A stretch of 64,000 nucleotides of DNA from Bdellovibrio sp. BCCA (GTDB taxonomy: Bacteria; Bdellovibrionota; Bdellovibrionia; Bdellovibrionales; Bdellovibrionaceae). Both the position numbers and the translations under genes were made by a program. Under the pieces are notes generated by a model that was not told where the DNA came from, did not search any database, and was given only the letters and a program-made list of their open reading frames with translations. The first letter of the stretch is position 1, and every line of letters begins with the position of its first letter. This document shows positions 33,983 to 42,591 of this stretch, piece after piece. The stretch covers positions 3,596,001 through 3,660,000 of the forward strand of contig NZ_JBBNAC010000001.1 of assembly GCF_037996825.1 (NCBI RefSeq), given 5' to 3'.

Positions 33983-35296
33983 ATGAAATCGAATGTAGAA
34001 AAAGTCTCTAATCTGTCCAGAAAATTGAAAGTCGAAGTTCCTGCAGCTGCAGTTTCCACTGCTTTCCAAAAAATCTTCAATGGCATTCAGAAAGACGTCA
34101 CAATCAAAGGCTTCCGCAAAGGTAAAGCTCCTTTGGCAACAATCAAAAGTCTTTACGGCGACCGCGTAAAACAAGACGTGGTTCAAGACTTGATCCAACA
34201 GCATTACGTAAAAGCTCTTGAAGAGCACAAACTTGAGCCCATCAGCTATCCAGAATTTGAATTCGCTGATCCAGCAGAAAACAAAGATTTTTCTTTCTCT
34301 GCAAACTTTGACATCCGTCCTGAAATCACGTTGAAAAAATACGAAGGTCTTGAAGTTGAAAAAGAGAAAGTGGAATTTGATTCTAAAAAAGTGGATCAAG
34401 TTCTTGAGAACATCCGCGCTTCTCGCGCCACTTTCGAAACTGTGACTGAAGCTCGCGCTGCTAAAATGGGCGACATCGCGGTTGTTGATTTCGAAGGTTT
34501 CATGGGTGGAGCTCCACTTGAAAACGGTTCTGGTAAAAATCACCACCTTGAGCTTGGCGCGAAACAATTCATCGAAGGTTTCGAAGAAGGCATCGTAGGA
34601 ATGAAAGTCGGCGAAACAAAAACGCTTTCTTTGAAATTCCCAGATCCATACCACTCTGCAGATCTTGCTGGTAAACCAGTTGAGTTCAAAGTGACTTTGA
34701 ACGAAATCAAAGCCAAAGTTTTGCCTGAGTTGACTGAAGAATTTATTAAATCTTTGGGCGGCCCTAGCGATCTAGACGCTTTGAAAAAATCTATCGAAGA
34801 AGATTTGAAACAAACTGAGCAAAAACGTGTTGATGACGCTTTCAAAAACCGTCTTTTGAAAACTCTTGTAAAAGAAAACCCAGTTGAAGTTCCGCCTTCT
34901 TTGATGAAAGAACAAAAAGCTTCTTTGATCGAAGATTTCAAAAAGCGTATGGCTGAACAAGGCATGGGCGAAAACGATTTCTCTTCTTACGTTGAGAAAT
35001 GGGATGCTGATTTTGAAAAAACAGCAGCTGAAATGATTCAGTCTTCTTTCCTTGTTGATGCTATCGCAAAGAAACATGATCTTTTCGCTAAAAAAGAAGA
35101 TCTTGATGCGAAGTTTGCTGAGTACGCTCAACAAACACACATCGAAGAATCACGCATTCGTGAGTTCTACGGTCGCCCTGAACAGGCTAGCCGTCTTACT
35201 TACATGATCACAGAAGAGAAAGTGATCGCTTTCTTGAACAAGACTGTGAAAGTTAAAGAAGTTCCAGCAGGTACTTTCAAAGACGAAGCGAACTAA
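33983..35296 (+). CDS. tig: Trigger factor
   Basis: The 437-residue ribosome-bound chaperone and peptidyl-prolyl isomerase has the signature GFRKGKAPLATI near residues 45-55 in the ribosome-binding domain. An FKBP-type domain follows at about 150-245 (GDIAVVDFEGFMGG, FIEGFEEGIVGMKVGETK), then the helical C-terminal cradle. TAGGAG precedes ATG. Codon use is biased to frequent codons, as expected for a highly expressed gene. It is a single-gene unit closed by a strong terminator, not joined to clpP as in many bacteria. Confidence 0.98.
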   Translation: MKSNVEKVSNLSRKLKVEVPAAAVSTAFQKIFNGIQKDVTIKGFRKGKAPLATIKSLYGDRVKQDVVQDLIQQHYVKALEEHKLEPISYPEFEFADPAENKDFSFSANFDIRPEITLKKYEGLEVEKEKVEFDSKKVDQVLENIRASRATFETVTEARAAKMGDIAVVDFEGFMGGAPLENGSGKNHHLELGAKQFIEGFEEGIVGMKVGETKTLSLKFPDPYHSADLAGKPVEFKVTLNEIKAKVLPELTEEFIKSLGGPSDLDALKKSIEEDLKQTEQKRVDDAFKNRLLKTLVKENPVEVPPSLMKEQKASLIEDFKKRMAEQGMGENDFSSYVEKWDADFEKTAAEMIQSSFLVDAIAKKHDLFAKKEDLDAKFAEYAQQTHIEESRIREFYGRPEQASRLTYMITEEKVIAFLNKTVKVKEVPAGTFKDEAN

Positions 35297-35319
35297 GACT
35301 TCTTATAATTGAAGACTTT

Positions 35320-35353
35320 AAAAAGAGCGGCCCACAAGGTCGCTCTTTTTTTA
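35320..35353 (+). terminator. Rho-independent terminator of tig
   Basis: AAAAGAGCG pairs with CGCTCTTTT, with a partly paired inner GC/GG stretch, followed by a long T-run. Confidence 0.88.
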
Positions 35354-35466
35354 TTTAAACCTCCTCACATACTCCTGGCATTTGGTCTAAATGCGTTCTC
35401 TTCGACTACTGTGAAAACAAGGACTTAAGTTACTCTTAAAAGAGGTCCTCAACAGTCGGAGTCAAA

Positions 35467-36309
35467 ATGAAATTTCTGGTTATTTCTGCGCTCGTTCTTG
35501 TCGCTTCATCTTCTTTTGCATTTGAAGCGAATCCCGGTCTTTTGCAAAAGTACTATAAAGGCAGTTTCACTTTTGATGGAACTAAGATTGCCAACAATGA
35601 TTCAGGCACTAGCTTCAACAATAAAGAGCGTTGGGCGAAATCTAAAAACTCTAATGGCCAGTACGATATGAATTGGGGATCTGAAAATATCGAAGGCAGC
35701 GACGTGCTCACGCTGAATGAAACGCTCCAAACAAATCGCGGCAATTCAGGCTCTTCGGTTTTCGCTCGCACTTCAAGCTTCTATAAAAACAAATTAAGAG
35801 CGACGACGACTTGTTATGGTGATGCTTCTGCGGGTTCTGGATTAAGTCCTGCGAAGAACAATTTGAAATGCGTAACGGCGACAAAGCGTTCTTGTGATCG
35901 TTTGATGAAGGCTTACAATGCGGAAGGCGGCAAAAATAAAATGAGTTCTAAAACAGCGGAAAGCTGTATGAACTTTTTAGGAAGCTACGCGAATATGGCG
36001 AAAGCTTTCGGGAATCAATCCTTGCAAGTTGAAAAGCGCCACAATGATGTGATCGAACAAGATCTTAGCCGTTTGAAGGATCATATTAAAAATTCTACGG
36101 GTAACAAGACTTGGAGTTTTACATCTTTAAGTTCCGCAACAACCTCTGAAGAACTTGATAAGACGGCGCAAGAGTTTTCAAACTCGATGGATGGTATCAA
36201 AGCTATCAACGCCGCTGTTCAAGCTTGCGCAGAATCTATTAATGATTTTGACGGTGCATCTAGTGGCTCTCGTGCAAGCTCCAGCACAGCGTCTCCAGGC
36301 GTACGCTAA
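35467..36309 (+). CDS. Secreted protein of unknown function
   Basis: The 280-residue protein has signal peptide MKFLVISALVLVASSSFA. The mature N-terminal half is Asn/Ser-rich and strand-like; the second half is helical with several cysteines (TTCYGDA, LKCVTATKRSCDRL, ESCMNFLG, QACAES). The tail is Ser/Ala-rich (GASSGSRASSSTASPG). Family not recognised. GGAG lies seven bases before ATG. No strong promoter was picked out in the 170-base gap after tig. It is the first of a run of small envelope genes. Confidence 0.75.
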   Translation: MKFLVISALVLVASSSFAFEANPGLLQKYYKGSFTFDGTKIANNDSGTSFNNKERWAKSKNSNGQYDMNWGSENIEGSDVLTLNETLQTNRGNSGSSVFARTSSFYKNKLRATTTCYGDASAGSGLSPAKNNLKCVTATKRSCDRLMKAYNAEGGKNKMSSKTAESCMNFLGSYANMAKAFGNQSLQVEKRHNDVIEQDLSRLKDHIKNSTGNKTWSFTSLSSATTSEELDKTAQEFSNSMDGIKAINAAVQACAESINDFDGASSGSRASSSTASPGVR

Positions 36310-36447
36310 CGCCGTTTGCAGTCTTCTCTGTCTACGAATTGGGCAATGGGTCTTCACATTCATGAAGGCCCATTTTCGTTTATAAGCCATTTGAAGCTAA
36401 GTCCTTTCAGTAGTTTATACGTTTCTCCCCAAGTTCCTTAAATACCG

Positions 36448-36463
36448 TGGCCCGTTCCTTGCT
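36448..36463 (+). promoter_or_regulatory. Sigma-54-type -24/-12 promoter
   Basis: TGGCCC-N5-TTGCT keeps GG and GC ten bases apart, as in the consensus TGGCAC-N5-TTGCA. It lies 49 bases before the start of the small secreted protein at 36512, leaving a normal leader with GGAGG. Confidence 0.55.
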
Positions 36464-36511
36464 CAAAGGACACTGGTTAGAAAAAAACCACTTGGGACTG
36501 TCGGAGGTTTT

Positions 36512-36880
36512 ATGAAAAAGCTTGTTATGATCGCAATCACACTTTTCGGAATGAATGCTCTTGCCGGAGAAACTCTGCGCACGCGCACTTACTGCGTGGA
36601 TGTGTCTGGCAATATGACAAGCCAAGTGGTTCAAGGTGAATCCGGCGTTTTCATCAACGTCGGCGAATCTACAATCTGGCCGCAACTCCAATCTGGAAAA
36701 AAAGTTTTGTACGTCACACAAAAAGGAATCAAAGACCCGACGGCCGCATTGGATCTTGGTGACGGAAAATCTTCAGCCACTTATCTTGAGGTTCCTCAAA
36801 AAGACGGAAGCTCCGTCCGCTGCCACGTCCTTATGGACATGGTTCCAGCGAAAAAAACTTTTTCAATTCTTGTGATGTAA
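36512..36880 (+). CDS. Small secreted protein
   Basis: The 122-residue protein has signal peptide MKKLVMIAITLFGMNALA. The mature 104 residues are strand-rich with two cysteines (RTYCVDVSG and VRCHVLMD) that could form a disulfide across the domain. Family unknown. A strong GGAGG lies five bases before the ATG, and a sigma-54-type promoter precedes it. It appears to be a single-gene unit. Confidence 0.75.
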   Translation: MKKLVMIAITLFGMNALAGETLRTRTYCVDVSGNMTSQVVQGESGVFINVGESTIWPQLQSGKKVLYVTQKGIKDPTAALDLGDGKSSATYLEVPQKDGSSVRCHVLMDMVPAKKTFSILVM

Positions 36881-36955
36881 CTGATTTGAGAGAGTAATCT
36901 TGCCCTTGTTTAAATTTGACATATTCTGTGACTGAAATGCATGATTTTAGTCATT

Positions 36956-37468
36956 ATGTTTAAAGTATTAATCTTAACTCTTTGTATTTTTGCTCTTTCC
37001 GGATGTGCAACAATGGCTACGTCCAATAAATTGTCAGAGTTTAAAAAGGTCGATTGGGAAAAGTCCAATAGACGAGGCATCGAAAAGATTCTTGGCCAAC
37101 CGAACTCAGTTGGAAGTATTCCGAAGACAGATCATGAAGGATTAGTTTATTTATCCCAGGATAAAAAAACTCCGCAACTTCTAGTGATCTATGACGGAAA
37201 AACAGACAAAGTTCTTAGCGTACATTGGTTTGCAGCGAATCCTTCTGAACAGTTGACGTTACAACAAGCCCTCTCTCAGTTTCCAAACATTAAATTCCAG
37301 GAAAAGCCTATTGCAAAAGAAGGCGCCTGGGGACAAGAAATTTCAGCCTATACGGCGAAGGAAGGTCCTCTTTCCATCAACATGAATTCACAAACGCAAA
37401 AGCTTAGTTCAATCTCTTTGCAGTTTGCAAAGGAAGAACCTATTACACGAAAACCAACAAGCCACTAG
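36956..37468 (+). CDS. Lipoprotein, possibly BamE/SmpA-like
   Basis: Starting at ATG 36956 the protein has 170 residues with lipobox FALSGC (Cys17). The early mature part SNRRGIEKILGQPNSVG recalls the G-x-P turn of BamE/SmpA-type small outer-membrane lipoproteins; strands follow. The resemblance is slight. An ATG at 36941 is in frame; neither has a ribosome site. A TTGACA at 36916 with CATGAT 18 bases later would start RNA close to 36952, so the message may be leaderless. It converges on the next gene with six bases between and no terminator. Confidence 0.7.
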   Translation: MFKVLILTLCIFALSGCATMATSNKLSEFKKVDWEKSNRRGIEKILGQPNSVGSIPKTDHEGLVYLSQDKKTPQLLVIYDGKTDKVLSVHWFAANPSEQLTLQQALSQFPNIKFQEKPIAKEGAWGQEISAYTAKEGPLSINMNSQTQKLSSISLQFAKEEPITRKPTSH

Positions 37469-37474
37469 AATGAC

Positions 37475-38041
37475 TTATTGGCAGTTGTGAAATTCTTCGA
37501 AGTATCTTTGGCAGATGGAGTATTGCGAATTGCAGTCAGTCACATCTGTCGAATTGTATTGAGCGGCAGGACATGTGCGGGCAGGTCCGCGTTTAACTAG
37601 TGCTGTGAAATTTCCTTCACCCATGGCTTCGATCAACCTGTTGCCGGAATAAATTCTGTAGCGAATGTTATTCGTGCCATATTCCAACAAAGGCTTTTGG
37701 AAAAGTGTGGAGATCCACAAATTAAAAGCATCACGACTTTTTCCGCGTACGCCATCATATTCAACAATTTTAGAACGTGAAGAACCATCTTCGTGGGAAG
37801 CTGTCAGCTCAATTCTATCAGCACGTGCATCTTGAGGACCTACGAAGTAATCGTAAGCTTGAGGATCTAAAACAACATCACGGCAGGAGTAAACGGCAGA
37901 ACCTGAGCCGTTAAAGCCGTTGCAGAAAACTCGAACTGTGCCTTGAATCGCAGAAGCTGTGAATTCGTTGCCGTGAGAAAAGCCGACATTGGCTTGGGCA
38001 AACGAACAAAATGCCAGAAGCAAAACAACTGTTTTCAACAT
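37475..38041 (-). CDS. Secreted cysteine-containing protein
   Basis: The 188-residue protein has signal peptide MLKTVVLLLAFCSFAQA. The mature part contains VRVFCNGFNGSGSAVYSCRD and a C-terminal cluster of cysteines (ARTCPAAQ, TDCNSQYSICQRYFEEFHNC), suggesting disulfide bonding in the periplasm. Family not recognised. It lies 73 bases downstream of ctpA on the same strand; GAGGGGG stands before ATG, so it may have its own promoter or be read with the division operon. Confidence 0.75.
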   Translation of the reverse strand: MLKTVVLLLAFCSFAQANVGFSHGNEFTASAIQGTVRVFCNGFNGSGSAVYSCRDVVLDPQAYDYFVGPQDARADRIELTASHEDGSSRSKIVEYDGVRGKSRDAFNLWISTLFQKPLLEYGTNNIRYRIYSGNRLIEAMGEGNFTALVKRGPARTCPAAQYNSTDVTDCNSQYSICQRYFEEFHNCQ

Positions 38042-38114
38042 CAGAAAAGGCCCCCTCTGCCTCGCCTTCGTTTTGTGCGGCTAGAGTAGGGCCTCTAATA
38101 GGGAGAATCAATAA

Positions 38115-39491
38115 CTAGCGCGTCAAGACCTTCAATGTGTCCCAGGCCTTCAAGTAGCTAAATGCTTGATATGCTTGGTAATCTGACTTGAATAAACGCT
38201 CTCTTGGAGACAGTTTTTCTTCTTTTTTCGAGCCCACATCTTTCCACCATGCAAGGGCACCCTCTTCGGCTCCTTGTCGTGTGTCAAGCTTCTCTGCGGC
38301 CTTCTCACGATCACCTTTTAAGTGACCTGCGATATCGCCTTCACGAGTTGTTGGAGATTTCACAACGGCTTTTGCAAATGCTTCTGGATCCACATCTTCA
38401 ATTTCAATATCAGGATGGATACCTTCAGCTTGGATCGACACTCCACTTGGAGTGTAGTAACGAGCCACCGTCAGTTTCAAACCGCTGCCATCACCAAGTT
38501 TAATCACGGATTGGACGGAGCCTTTACCGAACGTGCGTTGACCCACGATCAAAGCGCGTTTGTTATCCTGAAGAGCACCGGAAACAATCTCACTCGCACT
38601 CGCTGTGTATTCATTCACAAGAATCACGATTGGGAAGTTCGTGTACTGACCTTTTTTCGTCGCCACTGCCACTTCTTTATCATTCTTATTGCGACCAATT
38701 GTGCTGACGATGGTTCCTTCTTTTAAGAACATGTCACTCACTTTAACGGCTTGATCCAAAAGACCGCCTGGGTTTCTGCGAAGATCGATTAACAAACCAG
38801 CGATTTTGCCTTTTTCTTTTTGATGTTTCTCAATTGTTTTTTGCAAATCTTTGGCTGTGTTTTCGATGAAGCTTGTAACTTTGATATAAGCAAAGCCTTC
38901 ACCCAAATCTGTGTATTTCACGGATTTGATTTTTACACTGCCGCGAACGACTGTGATGTCGCGAGGTTTTTCTTCACCATCACGCACGACACGCAAAACG
39001 ATTTTGCTGCCTTTTTTTCCGCGCATTAACTGAGACGCTTCCACAAGGCTCATGCCTTTTGTGCTTGTCCCGTCAACCGCGATGACTTTGTCACCGGCTT
39101 TAATTCCGGCCTCCCAAGCAGGAGCATCTTCAATTGGAGAAATAATTGTGAGAACTCCGTTTTGGATAGAGATCTCAATACCCAATCCGCCGAACTCGCC
39201 ACTGGTTTCAGTTTCGAAGTCTTTAAAAATATCCGGTGGCATAAAGTTCGTGTGAGGATCAAGTTCACGCAGCATCCCTTTGATGGCGCCGTAAACGAGT
39301 TTCTTCGTATTCACTTCTTCCACATAGTATTGCTGAATGAGATTTAAAACTTTGCTGAAGTTTTGAAGATCCGCATAACGTTCTTGGGCGAAAGCGCGAA
39401 CTTGAAAACCGGATTCCGCCATGATGAAAAGAGTCACCAGCAAGATGGCTCCCAAGATGTAGGTTTTCCAGTAGCGTTTGAGTGATTGCAT
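38115..39491 (-). CDS. ctpA: S41 carboxy-terminal processing protease
   Basis: The 458-residue protein has an N-terminal membrane anchor or signal (about 10-25), then a PDZ domain (GGLGIEISIQNGVLTIISPI, about 100-185). The S41 catalytic core has Ser300 in EYTASASEIVSG and Lys323 in TFGKGSVQ, the Ser-Lys dyad. Such periplasmic proteases trim or degrade envelope proteins, including peptidoglycan hydrolases. It follows envC by four bases, so it belongs to the ftsE-ftsX-envC-ctpA operon. The C-terminal 90 residues are charged and helical. Confidence 0.95.
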   Translation of the reverse strand: MQSLKRYWKTYILGAILLVTLFIMAESGFQVRAFAQERYADLQNFSKVLNLIQQYYVEEVNTKKLVYGAIKGMLRELDPHTNFMPPDIFKDFETETSGEFGGLGIEISIQNGVLTIISPIEDAPAWEAGIKAGDKVIAVDGTSTKGMSLVEASQLMRGKKGSKIVLRVVRDGEEKPRDITVVRGSVKIKSVKYTDLGEGFAYIKVTSFIENTAKDLQKTIEKHQKEKGKIAGLLIDLRRNPGGLLDQAVKVSDMFLKEGTIVSTIGRNKNDKEVAVATKKGQYTNFPIVILVNEYTASASEIVSGALQDNKRALIVGQRTFGKGSVQSVIKLGDGSGLKLTVARYYTPSGVSIQAEGIHPDIEIEDVDPEAFAKAVVKSPTTREGDIAGHLKGDREKAAEKLDTRQGAEEGALAWWKDVGSKKEEKLSPRERLFKSDYQAYQAFSYLKAWDTLKVLTR

Positions 39492-39495
39492 AGTG

Positions 39496-40605
39496 TTAGA
39501 GTCCTTTCATCCACTGCTGCGGGTCGTAGGGTTCTGAAAAATGTCTAATTTCGAAATATAATCCAGGGCTACTTTCCTGAGGAGCTTCACCCACAACCGC
39601 GATGATTTGCGATTGCGTGATCTCGTCCCCGGTACTTACCTTCACTTCTTGAGCGTGGGAATAGACACTGTAGTAGTGATCGCCATGATCAACAATCAAC
39701 GTGGTTCCAAAACCCGGAAGTTCACCAACATAAGAAACTCGACCCTCAAAGATCGATTTGATCGGACTCCCCTTCGCCGCGGAAATAAAAATTCCCTTGT
39801 GAGAAAGAGTATAAGGGTGTTCCTCCCCTTTCATAAGTCCAAATTTTTGCGTGATCACACCTTGCAGAGGATGAGGAAGCTCCCCTTTTTGATCCGCAAA
39901 GGAAGGTTTGAAGAGAAGATCAAAGAGTCCAGCATCCTCGATATTGTACTGCAGGGACTTTTCGCGAAGACCGTTGATCTTGTTCATCGCAAAAAGCTTA
40001 TTCTTACGAATCCCGTCGAGAATTTTGCCTTTAAGGTCCTGCTCACGGCGTAATTGTTTTTCTTGCGCAACGATTTTTAGTTCAACGCCCTTCAGACTTT
40101 CCAAACGGCCCGCCAAAGTTTTTCTTTTGTTTTGCAGGTCCTGAAGGTCGCGGCCGTAGTTTTTGATAAGCTCAAGATCTCGGGAAGCGACGATACCCAT
40201 GATTTTAAGATTTCTTTCTAACGAGGCAGAACTCGTCGAAGAAAAAAGAAAACGCGCCATGGAAGCGCCACCCAGTTTGTAGATCGCACGAAGTCTTTCC
40301 GCCAGCAGAGCTCTTTGTGACTTTGAACGTTGATCCAGATCGTCCACTTTTTGGGTTAAAGTTCGCACGTTGACTTCTAAAAAGGCTCTTTGTTGCGAAA
40401 GCTCCCCTTTTTCCGTCACGATTTTTTTGATTTTTTTATTGAGCTGGTAAAGAGCCGAAAGAACCTGGCGCTGTTTGATCTCGGCATCTTCAATGCGTTT
40501 TTTTTGCGCTTCAAAGTCTTTCGCCAAATTATCAACATCCGTGGCAGCGTGTGCTCCCAAAGACAAAGACAATCCCACAGCTAAAAGACTTTGCATCCAC
40601 TTCAA
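39496..40605 (-). CDS. envC: EnvC-like murein hydrolase activator with degenerate LytM domain
   Basis: The 369-residue protein has signal peptide (MQSLLAVGLSLSLGAHA), then a long coiled coil (about 25-220) and a C-terminal LytM/M23 domain. In the LytM domain HKGIFI replaces the catalytic H-x-G-x-D pattern (Phe for Asp) and YSHAQ replaces H-x-H, so it should not cleave peptidoglycan itself. This matches EnvC, which is held by FtsEX and activates amidases at septation. TTG 40605 is chosen because AGGGG lies seven bases before it and a normal signal peptide results; upstream starts overlap ftsX and place extra residues before the signal. Confidence 0.9.
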   Translation of the reverse strand: MKWMQSLLAVGLSLSLGAHAATDVDNLAKDFEAQKKRIEDAEIKQRQVLSALYQLNKKIKKIVTEKGELSQQRAFLEVNVRTLTQKVDDLDQRSKSQRALLAERLRAIYKLGGASMARFLFSSTSSASLERNLKIMGIVASRDLELIKNYGRDLQDLQNKRKTLAGRLESLKGVELKIVAQEKQLRREQDLKGKILDGIRKNKLFAMNKINGLREKSLQYNIEDAGLFDLLFKPSFADQKGELPHPLQGVITQKFGLMKGEEHPYTLSHKGIFISAAKGSPIKSIFEGRVSYVGELPGFGTTLIVDHGDHYYSVYSHAQEVKVSTGDEITQSQIIAVVGEAPQESSPGLYFEIRHFSEPYDPQQWMKGL

Positions 40606-40609
40606 AGAA

Positions 40610-41503
40610 TTACCCCTGACTTCCGGCATAGCCGTCATTCAAACGACGCACGCACAGATACGAGGCCAAAGCTCCAAGGCATGTCCCACCAATAATAAAT
40701 ACGGCGATCATAAGAGGGCTAATAAACAAAAGATGTTCTCCGATTTGCAGGAAACTTAGCTTCGTCACCAGAAGATTTTTAATTCCGACAAACAAAGTAA
40801 AACAAAGAACCACAGCCAGAGTGGAAGAACCCAATCCCAGGGCCGCCCCTTCCATCATAAAAGGTTTGCGAATCATAGAGGAAGTCGCACCGATCATTTC
40901 CAGCACAACGATTTCTTCTTTACGATTCTGGATGGAGGCACGAATGGCGTTGGAAATCACGAAGAGCGCAGCAATCACAATTACGAAACCCAAAAGCTGC
41001 ATGGTTGTTTGAATGGCTGTGACAAGAGCCGCATATTTTTCAACCCAGTCTTGACCGTAACTCACTTCATCGACGCCTTGAAGTCCTTTGATTTGCGAAG
41101 ACAAACTGCTTAAAACTTGAGTTTGTTCCGCCGCACTTACGTTATCAGCCAGGCGCACTTGAAAACTAGAAGGGATTAGTTTTAGAAGCTCTTCATCTTG
41201 TGCAATATCCGGAGCATAACTGGCTAATTGAGACCGAAAATCTCCTAAAGCTTTTTCTTGAGTGACGAGTTTGATTTCACCCACTTTACCCGTGGCTTTG
41301 ATTTTTTCTTCGATCTCTTGACGACCTTTATCCGAAAGGTCTTGGGAAAGATAGACAGTCATCTGAACGTCTTCACCCCAAAGTGTCAGAAGATTTTTAA
41401 AATTTTGCGATAGAAGCAGCGTCGAACCCATCACAACAAAACAAGCCGTGACGACGACAAGAGTTGAAACTTTCAAAGCCCAGTTTTTTTGTGGAGCTCT
41501 CAT
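40610..41503 (-). CDS. ftsX: Cell division protein FtsX
   Basis: The 297-residue FtsX-family membrane protein has a first membrane helix at about 11-30, a large periplasmic loop (about 35-165) that contacts EnvC-type partners, and three further helices. The C-terminal block ISNAIRASIQNRKEEIVVLE and MIGATSSMIRKPFMMEGAAL is the classic FtsX/MacB-type signature. It pairs with FtsE to turn ATP hydrolysis into periplasmic hydrolase control. It overlaps ftsE by ATGA and stops four bases before envC. Confidence 0.95.
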   Translation of the reverse strand: MRAPQKNWALKVSTLVVVTACFVVMGSTLLLSQNFKNLLTLWGEDVQMTVYLSQDLSDKGRQEIEEKIKATGKVGEIKLVTQEKALGDFRSQLASYAPDIAQDEELLKLIPSSFQVRLADNVSAAEQTQVLSSLSSQIKGLQGVDEVSYGQDWVEKYAALVTAIQTTMQLLGFVIVIAALFVISNAIRASIQNRKEEIVVLEMIGATSSMIRKPFMMEGAALGLGSSTLAVVLCFTLFVGIKNLLVTKLSFLQIGEHLLFISPLMIAVFIIGGTCLGALASYLCVRRLNDGYAGSQG

Positions 41504-42162
41504 TTAGAGTCTCCCACGATCATGCCATCGCGAAGTTCCAGGGTTCTTTTCTTTCTTCTTTTCACCATCTCATGATCGTGAGTTGCAACAAATACCGTCG
41601 TTCCTTGTGCACAGACGCGCTCTAAAAGATCCATGATTTCTTCGCTTAAACGCGGATCTAAATTCCCCGTCGGCTCATCGGCTATCAGAACCCCTGGTTG
41701 ATGAACGATCGCACGAGCGATCGCCGTTCTTTGTTGCTCACCGCCAGAAATATAATCGGGATATTGATCATGTTTGTGAGCCAAGCCCACCTGTTCTAAG
41801 ACTTCATACACACGACGCTGAATTGCAGGAGCACTGTCACCGCGAATTTGCAAAGGCAAAGCAACGTTTTCAAAAATCGTTCTGTCTTTAAGAAGTTTAA
41901 AATCTTGAAAGACAACGCCGATTTTTCGTCTGAAAAGAGGAACCTGAGAATCTTTGATTGAAAGAAGATTGTATCCCGCAACCTGAACATCACCTGACGT
42001 GGCAATATCGTATGCTGAGATCATTTTAAATAGAGTTGTTTTACCTGCGCCACTGGGACCCGTTAGAAAAACGAACTCACCTTTGTCGATCCGCAGATCC
42101 ACATTTTTTAGAGCATGAACCGGGCCGGGATAAGTCTTATAGACATGCGAGAATTCAATCAT
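41500..42162 (-). CDS. ftsE: Cell division ATP-binding protein FtsE
   Basis: The 220-residue ABC ATPase has Walker A GPSGAGKTT (36-43), Q-loop VVFQDFKLLKD, signature ISGGEQQR, Walker B VLIADEPTGNLD and the switch His in ATHDHEMVKR. FVFLTGPSGAGKTTLFKM and RDGMIVGD are usual for FtsE. It heads the operon with ftsX, envC and ctpA and would drive septal peptidoglycan splitting. No terminator is seen between the small gene at 42216 and ftsE. Confidence 0.96.
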   Translation of the reverse strand: MIEFSHVYKTYPGPVHALKNVDLRIDKGEFVFLTGPSGAGKTTLFKMISAYDIATSGDVQVAGYNLLSIKDSQVPLFRRKIGVVFQDFKLLKDRTIFENVALPLQIRGDSAPAIQRRVYEVLEQVGLAHKHDQYPDYISGGEQQRTAIARAIVHQPGVLIADEPTGNLDPRLSEEIMDLLERVCAQGTTVFVATHDHEMVKRRKKRTLELRDGMIVGDSK

Positions 42163-42215
42163 CCTTCTATCTTATGAAAGACCAAGAGAGATGAGTACTC
42201 GCCCGAAGTCGAGTT

Positions 42216-42470
42216 TTAGGGCATTCCCCCTGCCATGAGGGTATCAATGATCGTGGAATGCTGACGACGCAGAGCAAGCTTGATCGCTTCTTCCGTCTGA
42301 GACGAGCCCAAACGCAGAACCGTATCATAGGGAGTTTTGATCGTTTTCATCACAGCGCCGTTACAAAAGATGCGGCTGACCAGAAATGGATTCTGCAATC
42401 CCCAGTCTTCCGTTTGTACGTGATATTTTTGGCCGCGAACCGTGATGTCTGAATTAAAACCTTTTTGCAC
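42216..42470 (-). CDS. Small conserved soluble protein of unknown function
   Basis: The 84-residue protein (GTG start, GAGG ten bases before) reads FNSDITVRGQKYHVQTEDWG, then PFLVSRIFCNGAVMKTIKTP, then a helical end. Similar short proteins with the V-R-G-x-x-x-H-V-Q-T-E-D pattern occur in several delta-type bacteria as hypothetical proteins; I base this on memory of the pattern. No signal peptide. It lies 53 bases upstream of ftsE on the same strand and may be part of its transcript. Confidence 0.7.
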   Translation of the reverse strand: MQKGFNSDITVRGQKYHVQTEDWGLQNPFLVSRIFCNGAVMKTIKTPYDTVLRLGSSQTEEAIKLALRRQHSTIIDTLMAGGMP

Positions 42471-42591
42471 TTTTACAAAACCTCAGTGCTAAAACTTATC
42501 AGAAAATTTGTTCGATCTCACTAAATTTCTCTTGAGGCTCTTACGCAATTGAAACTAAAGTCAATGGGTGTAAATCAAAGGAGATTTAACA

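Noticed and set aside
33968-34654. 228-codon open frame on the minus strand inside trigger factor
   Set aside because: It is antisense to tig, whose domains and codon use are clear, and its translation is Phe/Cys-rich without motif.
39496-40605. Active M23 endopeptidase
   Set aside because: The zinc-ligand positions in HKGIFI and YSHAQ are changed, so an EnvC-type activator is the better call.
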